From: an uncultured Eisenbergiella sp.
Lineage (GTDB): Bacteria; Bacillota; Clostridia; Lachnospirales; Lachnospiraceae
Direction of reading: 5' to 3'
Length of the DNA: 64,000 nt
Assembly: GCA_910585455.1 (NCBI GenBank)
Contig: CAJUEL010000010.1
Location: 1 to 64,000 of the forward strand
A program made the position numbers and the translations under genes. Each line of letters begins with the position of its first letter. Position 1 is the first letter of the stretch. Shown here in pieces: positions 1-8,089 of this stretch. Below the pieces are notes generated by a model. The model was not told where the DNA came from and made no database searches. It saw only the letters and a program-made list of their open reading frames with translations.

Positions 1-108
1 GCCCGCGTGTCCCTCCCCTTCGCTGCTGCCAGCCCGCCTTTTGGTTCCCCGTGCCTGATACAAAACCAACTGACATCGTTTCATGGGATGGAAAGAAAGC
101 GTCCTAAT

Positions 109-1146
109 TCACGCAAATCTATCGCGAAGTCCCCGCGCAAGAAGCAGGCCCCCGCCTACTGCTGCCGGACATATCCATGTGACAAAGCGAAACAGCAGGA
201 TGGCGGGCACGGCCGTTTCTGCATCCGTGAAGCCGGAAAAGAACAGTAGGAAAACAAATTCCAGCGCTCCGGCTCCGGAGGGCGCGGGGATCACTCCCGC
301 CAGCATGAACGCCACCGCCATGACTGTCGCACACTCTACTGCGGTCAGCCCTGTTTTTCCGTATAAGAAAACTGCGGGAATCAGATAAAATGTAATTGCT
401 TTTCCCACCTGCAGACAGATCGTGCCGGTCATTCTTTTCTTTTGCCGCAAAATGCTTTTTCCCGATTCGTTCAGCAGCCGAATCTGAGCCTCCCATTTTT
501 CAAACCGCATCCGCCAGGATGGATATTTGCCGGTCAGCCGCTCCAGCGCCCAGGACAGAGCACTGGCTATTCTGGCGGATAATGCGATGCAGAGGAAAAG
601 AGCGATGATGACCGTCGTGATCAGGCATCCCGCTGCCAGAAACAGAAGATATCTCCTGCAAAGCGCCTCTGTTCCTTCCCTGTGCCAAAGGGCGGCAAAT
701 CCTGCCACTCCCAACAGCATGATCGCCGTTCTTTTCATGATGTACTGGATCATGGTCAAAACGGTTGCGCTTCCCGGCTCCACCCCCTTTTCATGCAGGT
801 AATGGATTTCCGCGATACCGGAGCCGTTTCCCAGCGTGGTCAGGCGGTAAAACTCACAGACATACGCGATAAAAATGCCGTTTTGGACCTTTGCCCGGGG
901 GCCGACGGCTCCCATCATGACGAAAATTGTCAGTCCTTCAAGCAAATAGCCGGAAAACGCAAGCAGCAGCCCCATGATGCGCTCTGTCCAGGTGATATCC
1001 CGGATTCCCGCCAGAATTTCCCGCAGGGTATCCCTGTAAACAAACAGGGATACCGCCAGAAGAAGCAATATTGCACCTTTTATGACCTTTTTTGTCCGGG
1101 AATCTTTCGGCTTCTCACTTCCCGTCTTTGGGCTTGTAATTTTCAT
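109..1146 (-). CDS. Lysylphosphatidylglycerol synthase TM / flippase-like membrane protein (UPF0104 type)
   Basis: The 345-residue product is mostly hydrophobic, with about eight predicted membrane helices starting near residue 20, and a short basic N-terminus. The helix pattern and the YRLTTLGNGSGIAE segment, in the place where this family carries its conserved polar loop, fit the LPG_synthase_TM/YbhN flippase-like family (PF03706). There is no C-terminal aminoacyl-transferase domain, so it is not a full MprF. Family members are linked to lipid or polyprenyl-lipid translocation; the substrate here is unknown. The start at 1146 was chosen over an upstream one because AGGAAG lies about 8 bases before it. 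It overlaps the end of the upstream radical SAM gene by 32 bp, implying co-transcription and a shared membrane-lipid role (inference). Confidence 0.75.
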   Translation of the reverse strand: MKITSPKTGSEKPKDSRTKKVIKGAILLLLAVSLFVYRDTLREILAGIRDITWTERIMGLLLAFSGYLLEGLTIFVMMGAVGPRAKVQNGIFIAYVCEFYRLTTLGNGSGIAEIHYLHEKGVEPGSATVLTMIQYIMKRTAIMLLGVAGFAALWHREGTEALCRRYLLFLAAGCLITTVIIALFLCIALSARIASALSWALERLTGKYPSWRMRFEKWEAQIRLLNESGKSILRQKKRMTGTICLQVGKAITFYLIPAVFLYGKTGLTAVECATVMAVAFMLAGVIPAPSGAGALEFVFLLFFSGFTDAETAVPAILLFRFVTWICPAAVGGGLLLARGLRDRFA

Positions 1147-2521
1147 AGCAGCTCTTCCTGTGGGGCTCCTCCTGCCAGATTTTATCGGCAACAGCCGCCC
1201 AGTCCTTCGCATATTCATGGCACTTTTGGCACAAATGCTCCACGCTCTCAGGGGACTGCAGGTCCGTGGATTTCGCTCCCGTTTCCTTCACCATCCGTTC
1301 CAGAATTTCCGGATTTTCCAGCATCGGGCAGGGGCGGAGATGGTTTTCATTGAAGGGCTGGTTATCCCGATATGCCATGAACAGCGGCTGCTTTAAAATT
1401 TCCAGCAGGGAGTGGGTCCGGATGTTCGCATCGGAATAATGGATGAACACGCAGGGCTCCGCATCTCCGTTCGCATTGATGTGAAAATAATTCCGCCCGC
1501 CTGCGATACAGCCGCCCACAAATTCGCCGTCATTCTGGAAGTCCATCGTAAACAGACCCTTCCCGTTCGTCATGTTCCGGATGTCTCTCACCCGCTGCTT
1601 CATATATACCCGCTGCTCCATGGTCGGCAAAAGCTCCACCGCCGCGGCGTTGCCCACCGGCATATAGTGAAAATACAGCGCATACCGGCAGCCCTTTTCC
1701 ACCAAAAGATCGATGAATTCGTCGCTGGTGACCGTTTCGATATTTTTAGAGGTATAACAGATCGATGTGCCGAAAATCAGCCCGTTTTCCAAAAGCAGCT
1801 CCATGGCATGCAGGACCTTTCCGTACACACCGCTGCCCCGGCGCAGATCATTGACCGCTTCAAAGCCCTCCAGGCTGATCGCCAGATACAGATTGCCGAT
1901 CCGTCTCATTTCCTCACAGAAGACCTCATCCACAAGGGTTCCGTTGGTATAAGCCAGAAAGGCGCAGTCGTTGTGCTTCTCGCAAAGTCTTATGATATCC
2001 GCCTTTCTCACCAGGGGCTCGCCGCCGGTGAACATGTAAAAGTAAATTCCCAGCTTTTTTCCCTGCGCAATCAGACCGTCCATTTCCTCAAACGTGAGGT
2101 TCAGCCGGTTTCCGTATTCCGCCGCCCAGCAGCCGGTGCAGTGCAGATTGCAGGCGCTGGTGGGATCCATCAGGATCAGCCAGGGAATGTTGCACTGATG
2201 TACTGTGCGCATTTCCCGGATCGTCTTCGTCCCGTGGAAAAAGGCTTCAAAGCCCAGATTCAGGGCGGTGGTCCTTAGCACATGGGGATCCACCTCGTCC
2301 AGAACCCTGCGGATATATCGATTCAGGGTTCCCTCCCTGTCACAGATCATCCTTTTTGCCTTCTCATAATCCACATCCAGCTTCTCGCCGCTCATGTAAT
2401 TCTGCATCAGATCCATGAGCCTGCTCACGTCCTTTTCCCAATCCTTGTCCGCATTTTTCAGCGCGATATCAATGGCTTTTCCAAAAGCCGCCCTTCCTGC
2501 TTTGTGTGTCATTTCACTCAT
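1115..2521 (-). CDS. Radical SAM protein
   Basis: The 468-residue cytosolic enzyme has the 4Fe-4S radical SAM signature CNLHCTGC near residue 125 followed by the GGEPL motif, so it cleaves S-adenosylmethionine to a radical. The C-terminal part contains several further cysteines (CIAGG, EPCVF, CPMLE and CQKC), resembling a SPASM-like auxiliary cluster region. The substrate cannot be read from the sequence. The start at 2521 follows a GAAAGGCGGGAAAAAGGG stretch. The gene lies directly before the flippase-like gene and behind DUF308 and TetR genes on the same strand, so a lipid or cell-envelope modification is plausible but unproven. Confidence 0.8.
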   Translation of the reverse strand: MSEMTHKAGRAAFGKAIDIALKNADKDWEKDVSRLMDLMQNYMSGEKLDVDYEKAKRMICDREGTLNRYIRRVLDEVDPHVLRTTALNLGFEAFFHGTKTIREMRTVHQCNIPWLILMDPTSACNLHCTGCWAAEYGNRLNLTFEEMDGLIAQGKKLGIYFYMFTGGEPLVRKADIIRLCEKHNDCAFLAYTNGTLVDEVFCEEMRRIGNLYLAISLEGFEAVNDLRRGSGVYGKVLHAMELLLENGLIFGTSICYTSKNIETVTSDEFIDLLVEKGCRYALYFHYMPVGNAAAVELLPTMEQRVYMKQRVRDIRNMTNGKGLFTMDFQNDGEFVGGCIAGGRNYFHINANGDAEPCVFIHYSDANIRTHSLLEILKQPLFMAYRDNQPFNENHLRPCPMLENPEILERMVKETGAKSTDLQSPESVEHLCQKCHEYAKDWAAVADKIWQEEPHRKSCYENYKPKDGK

Positions 2522-2634
2522 CCCTTTTTCCCGCCTTTCTTTCGTAGTTTTTTGATAGTTTCCGTTACTGTCAGCCGGTGAATCAGACGTAGAGGCTTCT
2601 CCGTCACATACCATAAACGGATATGCGGAAGCGC

Positions 2635-2664
2635 ATAACAGGTCAGACAGGTCTGCGCTGTTAC
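2635..2664. repeat. Short GTAAC-ended palindromic element
   Basis: An ATAACAGG...CTGTTAC inverted pair encloses GGTCTGCGC, the same core seen at 5894 and 63151. Its GTAAC end on the minus strand supplies the TAA stop codon (2661-2663) of the DUF308 gene. It belongs to the dispersed family described in the findings. Confidence 0.55.
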
Positions 2665-3236
2665 AAAAGCTCCATTCTGTCCGGCCGCTGATGCCGTATG
2701 ATCCTGACCGCCAGCAGCACCGTAAGCAGATTCAGAATTCCTTCCGCCAAAACGCTGCATCCCAGCAGAACCGCCAGCACACCGGCGCTTTTCGCCGGAT
2801 AGACGATCAACATGCAGCCGATCAGCCCCGCTGCTACCGCCATCGCCAGAATCATCCACCAACGCCTGATTCCAAAAACCCTGGCATCCAATGCGATCTG
2901 GATTTTCAAAAGCCCGTCAGCCAGGACATAGATCCCCAGTGCGACGCTGATAAACGTCATAACATTATCAGCCTTCCAGATCATTATCATCCCCAGCACC
3001 ATCAGCAGAAGACCCGACGCCAGGTCATACTGAAACGCCAGCCGAAACAGATCCTTTGAAAAATAACCGATCATTTTTACGATTCCGAACAGGATCAGCA
3101 ACGCTCCGAATATCCCGGCAAGCGCCGGCGCCGTAATTCCCGGCACTGCAATGAGCAAAATCCCCAGCGCGCAAAACAACAGGGATATGATGATATAACC
3201 GGTCTTTGCCGCCCTGATCGCTTTTACGGAACGCAT
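2661..3236 (-). CDS. HdeD-like DUF308 membrane protein
   Basis: The 191-residue protein has six closely spaced hydrophobic helices arranged as three repeats of about 55 residues. Each repeat carries small-residue-rich turns such as PGITAPALAGIFGALLILFG, which is the DUF308/HdeD pattern. HdeD family members are inner-membrane proteins linked to acid or general stress; the molecular activity is unknown. The start at 3236 is fixed by a strong AAAGGAGGTG site 7 bases upstream. The gene sits between the TetR regulator and the radical SAM gene on the same strand and may be under that regulator. A palindromic repeat forms its 3' end. Confidence 0.8.
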   Translation of the reverse strand: MRSVKAIRAAKTGYIIISLLFCALGILLIAVPGITAPALAGIFGALLILFGIVKMIGYFSKDLFRLAFQYDLASGLLLMVLGMIMIWKADNVMTFISVALGIYVLADGLLKIQIALDARVFGIRRWWMILAMAVAAGLIGCMLIVYPAKSAGVLAVLLGCSVLAEGILNLLTVLLAVRIIRHQRPDRMELL

Positions 3237-3353
3237 AGCCGCACCTCCTTTTCGTTCTCTTCTTTCACACGCTGTCCGTTTTCCCATAGTTGATACTAAA
3301 AAAATAGCAAAAAAAGACAGGACAGAAAATAGACATTCTGCCCTGCCTGTTCA

Positions 3354-3387
3354 AAAATCAGACACTTACAAAAAAATGTCTGATTTT
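3354..3387 (-). terminator. Hairpin terminator of the TetR gene
   Basis: Perfect 11-bp arms AAAATCAGACA (3354-3364) and TGTCTGATTTT (3377-3387) flank a 12-base loop. The stem overlaps the stop codon of the TetR gene and is followed on the minus strand by a run of T. Confidence 0.6.
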
Positions 3388-3967
3388 ATGTATTCTCTTC
3401 TATGCCTGCGCCCCCGGCAACACTCCTGCGGACCATTTCCTCCAGCATTCCCTTTTTCAGCTGCCCCATCCGGTAAAAGAGCGCCTGTATATCGTCCTTA
3501 AGTCCCGTGTTCAGCCAGTCTAAAACAGCGCCAAAGCAGCACCACTTGTAGTAACGGATGATGATACCCTTATCCTTCTCCCCGATGGGACTGTCCGCAA
3601 ACGCCGTGTTGATATAGGTTTCCACCACATGCTCGCATACCTTCCACATGTATTGCTCAAAGAGATCCCGGTTGCCGGAATGAAAAAGATGAAGCGCCGC
3701 CCGCCGGTTTTCCAGCACAAAGGAAACCGCAAAATCAAGCCCCTGCTCCAGCGAATCCACCGTCGGATGCTTTTCGATAATCTCATCGGCCTCGTCCAAA
3801 ATGATTTCCTCTATCATGGAAGGCAGATCCTGGTAATAATAGTAAAATGAATTTCTGTTTATCCCACAGTCCTCCACAATGTCCTTCACCGTAATTTTTG
3901 CAATCGGACGCTCATTCAAAAGCTTTATAAAAGAATCCCGGATCGCCCGCTTCGTAAATCCCGGCAT
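3386..3967 (-). CDS. TetR/AcrR family transcriptional regulator
   Basis: The 193-residue protein has an N-terminal TetR helix-turn-helix (residues about 5-55, with KITVKDIVEDCGINRNSFYYYYQ), followed by an all-helical ligand domain with a cysteine/tryptophan-rich segment (YYKWCCFGAVLDW). This resembles the DhaS-like TetR subgroup with a TetR_C_8-type C-terminus. It probably represses neighbouring genes in response to an unknown ligand. GGGAGG lies 7 bases before the chosen start at 3967. It is followed by the DUF308 and radical SAM genes on the same strand, the most likely targets. Confidence 0.85.
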   Translation of the reverse strand: MPGFTKRAIRDSFIKLLNERPIAKITVKDIVEDCGINRNSFYYYYQDLPSMIEEIILDEADEIIEKHPTVDSLEQGLDFAVSFVLENRRAALHLFHSGNRDLFEQYMWKVCEHVVETYINTAFADSPIGEKDKGIIIRYYKWCCFGAVLDWLNTGLKDDIQALFYRMGQLKKGMLEEMVRRSVAGGAGIEENT

Positions 3968-4012
3968 GCCATATCCTCCCTTCCGCATGCTTCCTCCGGC
4001 TATCGCCCATTT

Positions 4013-5620
4013 TTATACAACGGCTTCAATCAGCACTTTATCCCCAAAAACAATCCGTTTTACTCCGGGCTGCTTATTTGGGGTAAAGCGATAGCTCAAC
4101 ATATACCCTTTTTTCAGATGATAATGCTCCAGATAATCCGTCAGCTGCTTTTCTCCCCTCTCATGATAAGCACTTCCGCGCCAGATTTTCAATTCGATGA
4201 TAAACTGCTCTCCCCGATAATCCACAATCACATCCGTGCGTTCCATATTTCGGGTTCTGGACTCGATATAATAATTTCCCGTGCCATTGATGATCGGCCT
4301 TAAGTACAGCAAAAAGTACCGTCTTCCGTCCTCTTCCTTAAATTTGTCCGTACAATCTCCATACAAATCGCCAAAATGCACCACAAACCTTTCCAGCAAA
4401 AGCTCCATATCCAAATGCCCGTCACAAATAAACCGGTTTTTATCCTGTATGGAAGCTTTATAAATATCCGTATTCTGTTCTCTTTCCATGGATAAAAACA
4501 GATTGTAAAAAACCATTTCAAAAATTCTGTTTGCAATCGCTATGACTCCCTTTTCATTCTTAATGAAACCGAACATTTCCGCTGTTCCAACCACCCGATC
4601 CAGCGCATTATAGGGAAATTCCCTGCCCATGAACAAAATGGAATCAATGATCCTTTGCAGCTCCGGAAAATCATGAAGCTTGTTCACCATAGATTCAAAC
4701 AGCGTATTTTTTTCCGAAATCAGGATTCTTTCCGCCTCCAGAAAACCGGCATATGTCCATGCGGCGTTTCCATCAGGAAATTTTTCCGTACCTGTGATCT
4801 CCTCATCGATCAGCTTGCAAAGCTTTGACACCAGAAACGGATAGCCGGAGGTATATTCATAAACGCATTCCGCCATCCTGTCAATATCCATTCCCGTCCT
4901 GTGATCCGCTTCATATTCTCTGAGCATCCCGGCAATTTCATTTGCAGAAAAACTCATGTCAACCTTAAAATCCACCGCAATATTCCAGGGACTATTGCTC
5001 AAATGCCCACTATCCGGGCGAAATTTTCTTTTCAGATTTTTGATATCGTATACCCCTGCCAGAATGACCGAATGAAAGGCAGGCGTATGATCCCGGTCAA
5101 TATAATATCCCCTCAGCTGTGCCAGAAAATCCAGAAATACCTGATTATTCGCCGCACTGTCAATTTCGTCTATCATCAGCACCAGTGGTCTGTCCGCTTC
5201 TTTACAGATATCGCTCAAATATTGAAACAGCTCCACCAGCTCCAGTTCTTCTCTATGCTCCTGCAAAGCACTTTCCAGGCAAATCACGGCATTTTTCATT
5301 TCCGCTGAAATTCCTGTATTCAGATTTCTCAGGATACGGATAAACGCTTTTGCAAACGCGACCGAAAATGTATTCTCATCACGAAACTTCGCGAAGCTCA
5401 TCTGTACCTGAAAATCCATGCTGACCACATAATATGTGTCCTTCAAATATTCCTTCAGCGCGCGGAGCGTTGTCGTTTTGCCATATTGACGGGCGCGATT
5501 TATCGCAAAATACTTGCCGTCATCCACATATTCCTTTATTCTTACCATCCTGGAACCGAGATCGACCATATAATGCATATCCTTTTTGCAGTCCGCCGTG
5601 ATATTGAACGTCTTTCCCAT
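4013..5620 (-). CDS. AAA-ATPase-like protein with C-terminal PD-(D/E)XK domain (diverged)
   Basis: The 535-residue cytosolic protein has a P-loop near residue 47 (RARQYGKTTTLRAL) and a Walker B (LVLMIDEID) near residue 143. The C-terminal segment DVIVDYRGEQFIIELKIWRG ends in an E-x-K of PD-(D/E)XK type. This is the arrangement of the AAA-ATPase_like/PDDEXK_9 family, common and multi-copy in Bacteroidetes and Clostridia, function unknown. It differs from the paralogs at 47488 and 52489 in having RQYGKT instead of RRFGKT and a longer N-terminus. GGGAGG lies 7 bases before the start. It appears to be monocistronic, ending 45 bp before the TetR start. Confidence 0.75.
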   Translation of the reverse strand: MGKTFNITADCKKDMHYMVDLGSRMVRIKEYVDDGKYFAINRARQYGKTTTLRALKEYLKDTYYVVSMDFQVQMSFAKFRDENTFSVAFAKAFIRILRNLNTGISAEMKNAVICLESALQEHREELELVELFQYLSDICKEADRPLVLMIDEIDSAANNQVFLDFLAQLRGYYIDRDHTPAFHSVILAGVYDIKNLKRKFRPDSGHLSNSPWNIAVDFKVDMSFSANEIAGMLREYEADHRTGMDIDRMAECVYEYTSGYPFLVSKLCKLIDEEITGTEKFPDGNAAWTYAGFLEAERILISEKNTLFESMVNKLHDFPELQRIIDSILFMGREFPYNALDRVVGTAEMFGFIKNEKGVIAIANRIFEMVFYNLFLSMEREQNTDIYKASIQDKNRFICDGHLDMELLLERFVVHFGDLYGDCTDKFKEEDGRRYFLLYLRPIINGTGNYYIESRTRNMERTDVIVDYRGEQFIIELKIWRGSAYHERGEKQLTDYLEHYHLKKGYMLSYRFTPNKQPGVKRIVFGDKVLIEAVV

Positions 5621-5798
5621 ACCGCACCTCCCTGCTCCGTTCGCCTTTATCGCAAATGGCAGTCATTTTTGCCGTCCAATATAGTATAGCAAACTCCCCC
5701 GCCCCTTACAATCGGATTCTGCAAAATAAAGTGGGACTGCGCCCTTTCTCTTCCCTCCGTAAAACGTAATCCTCAATCCGCAAGCTGCTTCAAAACCT

Positions 5799-5933
5799 CG
5801 TTACTATTCAGACACGTCTGAATAGTAACGGCATCCGCCCATAAAAATCGCTTCGCGATGGGGCGGATGCCTGTTGCCACTACGTTTTTTTACGGTCTGC
5901 GCGGTGAACGCGCAGACCTATCTGAATAGTAAC
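5799..5933. mobile_element. MITE-like composite palindromic element
   Basis: The 135-bp element has inverted ends GTTACTATTCAGA and TCTGAATAGTAAC. Inside are three nested hairpins: the near-perfect palindrome at 5799-5830, a GGCATCCGCC stem around 5830-5871, and GGTCTGCGCGgtgaaCGCGCAGACC split as two 10-bp arms at 5894-5918. AAAACC occurs at both borders (about 5793-5798 and 5934-5939), a possible target duplication. It lies in the 3' end of the sirtuin fragment; removing it would let that frame continue to a KQLAD ending. No coding capacity. Confidence 0.6.
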
Positions 5934-6103
5934 AAAACCGCTCCTATATCATGAGCAATACAGAGCGATTGCTTTTCAATTTCTGCTGGAATATAAGCTT
6001 GTGATAAATTGACACATACATAAAACGCATTGGGATTGTCATGGGTCATTTGCCAGAATGGATATTTGATAATCCCCGGCGTGTTATGTTTATTGCGCAC
6101 CAT
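5918..6103 (-). pseudogene. 3' fragment of a second SirTM sirtuin gene
   Basis: The reading frame encodes the C-terminal 55 or so residues of a macrodomain-linked sirtuin: NTPGIIKYPFWQMTHDNPNA matches the intact gene at 7223 residue for residue in that block. At the DNA level 6007-6085 matches 7309-7387 at 76 of 79 positions. Everything upstream (Rossmann fold, catalytic core) is missing and replaced by the 3' flank of the RhuM-Fic gene. The last residues (LLLFR and stop) come from the inserted palindromic element. It is a remnant of a duplication or recombination and not a functional gene. Confidence 0.75.
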
Positions 6104-6125
6104 TTTTTGAAACTGCCTTAACGGA

Positions 6126-7067
6126 TTATTTCAAACAATTCATAATCACAGTAATCATCATCTCTTTTTCTTCCGGTCTGGATTCTGCAATCATAATCGT
6201 CAGCGCAACCAAAGTATGATCATCAATCAACTTTTTGCCATCAATGAACAAAACCCCATTTTTGTCTAAAAAATACAAAAATATAGTTGCCGCAATGCGC
6301 TTGTTCCCATCTAAAAAACTGTGGTTCTTTGTTACGAAATACAATAAGTGCGCCGCCTTTTCCTCTAAAGTTGGGTAAATATCCTGTCCGGCAAAAGATT
6401 GATATATATTTCCAATACTTCCAGCAAATGAACAATCCTTTTCCTTTCCGAACAACTCCGATTCATTTCCAAACCGCATATTTGCAATGACATTTTTACA
6501 TTCCTCATATGTTAGGGTATAGTTTGCCTGACTTCCCTGGGGGCGTTCCATATTTTGGTGATCATAAGAATCTAATAGCTCTAATGCTTCACTATATTTT
6601 TCTATAACAGACAATACCTGTTTGCTGTCTAATTCATTTTCTGTACGCTTCATAATCCGTATCACTTCCCCTAATTGATTGATACGGTTATTGTTTACCG
6701 CATACCCCCGAATAATGTATTGTCTTAAAACTGAATTCGCCCATTTGCGAAAAGCCACACCGCGTTTGGATTTTACCCGATAGCCAACGGATATGATGAC
6801 ATCAAGGTTATAATATTCTGTCATGTGTGTCTGCGTTTTCCCTTCTATGGCTCCATGAAGAGTGGTAGTCGCAAATTTTGCGACCACCACTTGACCTTCT
6901 AATTCTTCACGTCTGGCATTGGCAATATGTTTTCCTATTGTCTTAATATCTCTGTCAAACAATTCTGCCATTTGGGCACGATTCAGCCAAACCGTTTCTT
7001 CTTTCGGAGTTACCGGAACTTCAAGTTTAATTCCATTATCTTCAAATAATACAATTTCTTTTTCCAT
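6126..7067 (-). CDS. RhuM-family protein with C-terminal Fic/Doc domain
   Basis: The 313-residue protein has an N-terminal virulence RhuM-type domain (residues about 5-130, with VWLNRAQMAELFDRD and the conserved YYNLDVIISVGYRV). A coiled linker and a Fic/Doc domain follow, with the motif HSFLDGNKR at about residues 249-257. The motif retains the catalytic His and the GNKR anion-binding residues of AMP- or phosphotransferases. The RhuM part usually occurs in phage- or island-linked proteins and may bind DNA. The architecture suggests a toxin-like enzyme, but the target is unknown and no antitoxin with an (S/T)xxxE(G/N) helix was recognised nearby. AGGAAG precedes the start at 7067. It lies between the sirtuin fragment and the intact sirtuin gene. 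Confidence 0.75.
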   Translation of the reverse strand: MEKEIVLFEDNGIKLEVPVTPKEETVWLNRAQMAELFDRDIKTIGKHIANARREELEGQVVVAKFATTTLHGAIEGKTQTHMTEYYNLDVIISVGYRVKSKRGVAFRKWANSVLRQYIIRGYAVNNNRINQLGEVIRIMKRTENELDSKQVLSVIEKYSEALELLDSYDHQNMERPQGSQANYTLTYEECKNVIANMRFGNESELFGKEKDCSFAGSIGNIYQSFAGQDIYPTLEEKAAHLLYFVTKNHSFLDGNKRIAATIFLYFLDKNGVLFIDGKKLIDDHTLVALTIMIAESRPEEKEMMITVIMNCLK

Positions 7068-7222
7068 GACGCCTCTTCCTGCCATATCATCAGACTCTCA
7101 ACAACGAAATCATTCGCAAAACGGCAATTATTTTATACATTTGTGTTGGTTTATCCAGATCAGCTATATGGCTTAAGTATAGCATCTTTTGAAGGATCTG
7201 AAAAAGGAATTTTATGATTCTA

Positions 7223-8089
7223 TCATAATAATTGCAGCACTTCTCCAATATCCCCATCTATACAGATCGACCGTTTCTTAATCTCCTGCGGGCAGACCGC
7301 CTCCCCATAATTGACACATACATAAACCGCATTGGGATTGTCATGGGTCATTTGCCAGAATGGATACTTGATAATCCCCGGCGTATTGCCGCCAACTCCT
7401 AATTCCAGATATAGAATATGGAGTCCTTTATGACGGTGTATAAAGTCCTGATACCTGCCTGCAGCTGTATGCCAGCCGTCATCTTCTACAAACGTATTGT
7501 CTGCCCGCAAATTCATGGACATAGGTGCGCCGCAAACCGGGCAGCGAGGGACCAGACTGGATGGGACGCGCATATTTTGTTGTGCGGCAATCATTTTCTT
7601 AATGACAGCTTCGTTATCATAAGTCTGATTATGACAAGGCCTGGAGCATTGCCACAATCCATAATCGCCCTGTGTATAAAACAACCTGCGCTTATCGAAC
7701 CCCGCTTTTTGAAAACAGTGGTCTACATTCGTTGTTAAAACAAAATAATTCTTATCCTGTACCAAATTATATAAATCACTATAAACAGTTTTCGGGGGAT
7801 TCTGGTAGCGGTTCACATCAATATAACGGCTCCAATACGCCCAATACTCCTCCAATGTCCCGTATGGGTAAAAGCCTGCTGAATACATATCCCGAAAGCC
7901 ATACTTCCCGATGAAGTCCGGGAAATACTCCTCAAAACGCTTTCCCGAATAGGTAAAGCCGGCAGATGCGGACAGTCCTGCACCTGCGCCAATCAGGATA
8001 GCATCCGCATGTTTCATTTCCTTTTTCACCTTATCAATTTTATCCCAATAGCTGCCTGTAGATTGCGTAGTCAGTATCCTTGAACACAT
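7223..8089 (-). CDS. Macrodomain-linked sirtuin (SirTM), NAD-dependent
   Basis: The 288-residue protein shows the sirtuin NAD-binding motif GAGAGLSASAGF (residues 34-45) and TTNVDHCFQKAG near 119-130. At the position of the usual catalytic His it has YTQGDYG (Gln 140). Loss of that His is a mark of class M sirtuins (SirTM), which ADP-ribosylate proteins instead of deacylating them. Four cysteines (C148, C152, C183, C186) could bind zinc. GGAGGTG lies 7 bases before the start, so the 50-bp overlap with the macrodomain gene is real and implies translational coupling. In known systems SirTM modifies a lipoylated GcvH-like carrier; no such carrier or lipoate ligase is visible here. Confidence 0.85.
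   Translation of the reverse strand: MCSRILTTQSTGSYWDKIDKVKKEMKHADAILIGAGAGLSASAGFTYSGKRFEEYFPDFIGKYGFRDMYSAGFYPYGTLEEYWAYWSRYIDVNRYQNPPKTVYSDLYNLVQDKNYFVLTTNVDHCFQKAGFDKRRLFYTQGDYGLWQCSRPCHNQTYDNEAVIKKMIAAQQNMRVPSSLVPRCPVCGAPMSMNLRADNTFVEDDGWHTAAGRYQDFIHRHKGLHILYLELGVGGNTPGIIKYPFWQMTHDNPNAVYVCVNYGEAVCPQEIKKRSICIDGDIGEVLQLL

Noticed and set aside
1..108. A gene at the left edge
   Set aside because: No coherent frame or ribosome site; it is the 3' flank of the flippase-like gene.
5799..5933. CRISPR-like repeats
   Set aside because: Copies are not regularly spaced and have no spacers; they are inverted repeats with mobile-element features.
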